23,833 bases of DNA from Pseudomonadota bacterium (lineage in GTDB: Bacteria; Pseudomonadota; Alphaproteobacteria; Rhizobiales; Hyphomicrobiaceae), in assembly GCA_023423275.1 (NCBI GenBank), contig JAFAFW010000004.1:1-23833 (forward strand), in the 5' to 3' direction. Below the pieces are notes generated by a model, which saw only the letters and a list, made by a program, of their open reading frames with translations, was not told the origin of the DNA and made no database searches. A program made the position numbers and the translations under genes. Every line of letters begins with the position of its first letter. The stretch's first letter is position 1. This document shows positions 21,880-23,833 of the stretch, in pieces.

Positions 21880-23714
21880 TGTTGCGTCTGGTTCTGTTTC
21901 TGATCGGCATTACGGCGCTCGCCTTCGGTTTGTCGTGGATGGCAGACCGCCCCGGCAACCTGGTCATCACCTGGCAGGGCTACGAGGCCGAAACCAGCGT
22001 CTTCCGCGCCATCGTCATCCTTGCGCTGCTGATGGGCCTCGTGATGGTGCTGTGGAGTGTGGTGCGGCAGGTCTGGCATAGCCCGGCTGCGATCGGAAAC
22101 TTCTTCAACCGCCGGCGCCAGAAGCGCGGCCTTGAGGCGCTCTCCAGCGGTATGATCGCGATCGGTGCGGGAGATCGCGCGCTGGCGACGCGCTATGCCA
22201 TCCAGGCGCGCAAGTCACTGCCGAACGAGCCGCTGACGCAGCTTCTCAGGGCACAGGCGGCCCAGCTCTCGGGCGACCGGGCGACGTCACGCCGGATTTT
22301 TGAAGCGATGCTGGGTACCCCGGATACGGAGCAGCTGGGCTTGCGCGGCCTGTTCCTGGAAGCTGAACGGGAAGGCGAACACGAGGCGGCGCGTCAGTTC
22401 GCGGAGCGGGCGATGGCGGCCAATCCGCAGTTGGGCTGGCCGACGGAGGCGCTGTTCGACATCCAATGCCGGGATGCGGATTGGGATAGCGCGCTGCAGA
22501 CGCTGGCGGTTGCACGCCGTCACAATCAGGTGGATCGCGCCGTTGCCGATCGCCGCCGCGCGGTTCTGCTGACGGCCCAGGCGCAGGAGCTGGAACAGAC
22601 CAACCCGGAACGCGCGATGACGCTGGCGCTGGAGGCACACGGCCTGGCGAGCGATCTCGTTCCCGCCGCCGCCATTGCCGGGCGTGTGCTGGCGGCCAAG
22701 GGCAATACCTCGCGCGCAGCCAAGGTTCTGCAGCGGACGTGGAAGCGGTCCCCGCACCCTGATATCGCGACGGCCTATGCCTACGCGCGTATCGGCGATA
22801 GCCCGAAGGACCGGATGGACAGAGTGATTTATCTCGCCGGGCTGCGGCCGCATTCGGTCGAAAGCGCGATCGCGCTGGCGACGGCGGCCATCGAAGCACA
22901 TGCCTGGGATGCCGCGCGCGCGGCATTGAAGCCGCTGATCGAGCATGCGCCCAGCCAGCGCGTCTGCACGCTTATGGCGCGGATCGAAGCCGATCAGCAC
23001 GGCGACAAAGGCCGCGTACGTGAATGGCTGGCGCGAGCAGTCAGCGCGCCACGCGATCCGGCCTGGACCGCAGACGGCATCGTTTCCGACCGTTGGGCGC
23101 CCGTTTCACCCGTGACCGGTGCGCTCGATGCGTTCCAGTGGCGCGTTCCGGTCGAGGCGATGCAAGAGAGCGACGCAACGGCGATCACGCAGAAAATGGA
23201 GGAGCTGGTTCAGCTTGGAGCCAGCGCTGAGCCGGCGTTGGAGGCGGAAGTTCAAGTCGAGCCCCAAGCGCCCATGGCTTCCAAGCCAAAGCCGCCGGCG
23301 ACGGATGCGGAGATCGTCGATGTGGCGCCGGTCGCGCCCGCGAAGCCTGTCGAAGAGAAGGCGCCGGAGCCGGTTCGTACAACGCCCGTCGCCGCTAAGG
23401 ACGTGGCGGCTCCAGTCAGTCCTGCCGTTCCGGAAGCACCAGAGCAGCAGGAGGTCGTGACGGCTGAACCCGTGACCGCGCGGCCAGACCGTACGTCTTC
23501 AAGGACAGAGCAAAAGCAGCCGGAGAATGGCGGTCCGGTCGCGTCAAAGGCGGCAGCGCCTCAGCCGATCAAGAAACCGTTTCGGTCTGCTGAGCCGCAC
23601 ATGTTCGTTCCCCCGCGCGCTCCCGATGATCCGGGACCGGATGTCGTGGAGACTGGTGACGACGAGCGCAGCCGCACCGTCGCGTTTCAGTTTCCTCTGA
23701 AGGGGTCGGCCTAG
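21879..23714 (+). CDS. hemY: HemY N-terminal domain TPR protein (COG3898)
   Basis: This is an inner-membrane TPR protein found with heme genes; its biochemical function is unknown, and it is not the protoporphyrinogen oxidase also called HemY in Bacillus. The 611-residue chain has two membrane helices (about 2-21 and 43-62) around a periplasmic loop ending TWQGYEAETS, the HemY_N motif. A basic patch (NRRRQKRG) follows helix 2 and places the rest in the cytoplasm. Residues 85-430 form helical TPR-like repeats (LRAQAAQLSGDRATSRRIFE and similar). The last 150 or so residues are a Pro/Ala/Glu/Lys-rich tail with one aromatic segment (FRSAEPHMFVPPRAP). The start ATG overlaps the mic60 stop (TAATG), indicating coupled translation. 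Confidence 0.9.
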   Translation: MLRLVLFLIGITALAFGLSWMADRPGNLVITWQGYEAETSVFRAIVILALLMGLVMVLWSVVRQVWHSPAAIGNFFNRRRQKRGLEALSSGMIAIGAGDRALATRYAIQARKSLPNEPLTQLLRAQAAQLSGDRATSRRIFEAMLGTPDTEQLGLRGLFLEAEREGEHEAARQFAERAMAANPQLGWPTEALFDIQCRDADWDSALQTLAVARRHNQVDRAVADRRRAVLLTAQAQELEQTNPERAMTLALEAHGLASDLVPAAAIAGRVLAAKGNTSRAAKVLQRTWKRSPHPDIATAYAYARIGDSPKDRMDRVIYLAGLRPHSVESAIALATAAIEAHAWDAARAALKPLIEHAPSQRVCTLMARIEADQHGDKGRVREWLARAVSAPRDPAWTADGIVSDRWAPVSPVTGALDAFQWRVPVEAMQESDATAITQKMEELVQLGASAEPALEAEVQVEPQAPMASKPKPPATDAEIVDVAPVAPAKPVEEKAPEPVRTTPVAAKDVAAPVSPAVPEAPEQQEVVTAEPVTARPDRTSSRTEQKQPENGGPVASKAAAPQPIKKPFRSAEPHMFVPPRAPDDPGPDVVETGDDERSRTVAFQFPLKGSA

Positions 23715-23770
23715 AGTCTTCCCGGTTCGCCCGGAAACGTCCTGTTGTCATTTCGTGCGAGCGAAATATT

Positions 23771-23807
23771 CGGGACCCAGGTGTCCTGTGTCATTTCCTG
23801 GGTCCCG
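23771..23807 (+). terminator. Long hairpin downstream of hemY
   Basis: An 11-bp perfect stem (CGGGACCCAGG 23771-23781 with CCTGGGTCCCG 23797-23807) closes a 15-base loop, 57 bases after the hemY stop. There is no T run after it, so it is not a canonical intrinsic terminator, though such repeats commonly end or protect messages. It shares four bases with the next palindrome. Confidence 0.5.
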
Positions 23808-23831
23808 GCTCTCCGCTTCGCTCCGGCCGGG
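23804..23831. repeat. Second palindrome of the terminal repeat
   Basis: CCCGGC (23804-23809) pairs with GCCGGG (23826-23831) around a 16-base loop rich in CTCCG/CTTCG. Bases 23804-23807 are shared with the upstream 11-bp stem, so the two hairpins are mutually exclusive in RNA. Confidence 0.45.
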
Positions 23832-23833
23832 AT

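Larger units (their letters stand above)
23741..23833. repeat. Dispersed palindromic repeat element (runs off the window)
   Basis: The non-coding DNA after hemY holds two near-identical direct modules, CCTGTTGTCATTTC (23741-23754) and CCTGTGTCATTTC (23785-23797). They are embedded in two overlapping palindromes (23771-23807 and 23804-23831). The second module followed by CCTGGGTCCCGGCTC is of a type I recall as scattered intergenic repeats in Rhizobiales genomes. If the element has GTCAT/ATGAC ends, the sequence just past the window should read GAC. No second copy exists in this window. Confidence 0.5.

Overview
The window looks like a chromosomal segment of an alphaproteobacterium, most likely of the Hyphomicrobiales (Rhizobiales). 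Three things point there. The codon use is GC-rich. The block hemC-hemD-mic60-hemY runs divergently from tsaD-gpsA-EVE, an arrangement I associate with this group. A hyphenated palindromic element of a kind scattered through rhizobial intergenic DNA sits at the right edge. Genus cannot be settled from the sequence alone. No phage, transposase, CRISPR or rRNA genes were found.

Layout, left to right. (1) 51-127 is tRNA-Arg(CCU), followed by about 500 bp with no convincing gene. (2) 635-6422 is a peptide/opine-type ABC importer operon in the order fused double ATPase, periplasmic binding protein, two inner-membrane permeases. The binding-protein cistron has a stem-loop on each side. (3) An AEC-family permease (minus strand, 6435-7379) converges on this operon. 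(4) Divergent from it, pabB and pabC (7579-9296) overlap and make p-aminobenzoate for folate. (5) A short LpoA-like lipoprotein (minus strand) converges on pabC and is divergent from rsmI-yraN-gshB (10692-13026); the lpoA/rsmI/yraN neighbourhood matches the E. coli yraM-yraL-yraN locus. (6) comM/yifB (13121-14650) meets head-on a minus-strand group, tsaD, gpsA, an EVE-domain protein and a METTL20-like protein methyltransferase. (7) From the tsaD/hemC divergent gap, hemC, hemD, an alphaproteobacterial Mic60 (mitofilin) and hemY run to 23714. The last 120 bp hold the dispersed palindromic repeat.

Most genes are housekeeping: tetrapyrrole synthesis, t6A tRNA modification, phospholipid precursor, glutathione, folate, 16S rRNA methylation and DNA uptake/recombination. 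The accessory-looking part is the ABC importer next to the tRNA. The most interesting biology is the bacterial Mic60 embedded in the heme operon beside HemY. Its intergenic leader carries several stem-loops, one of which presents the ribosome-binding site in its loop. I see no clear sign of a wholly new defence or mobile system.
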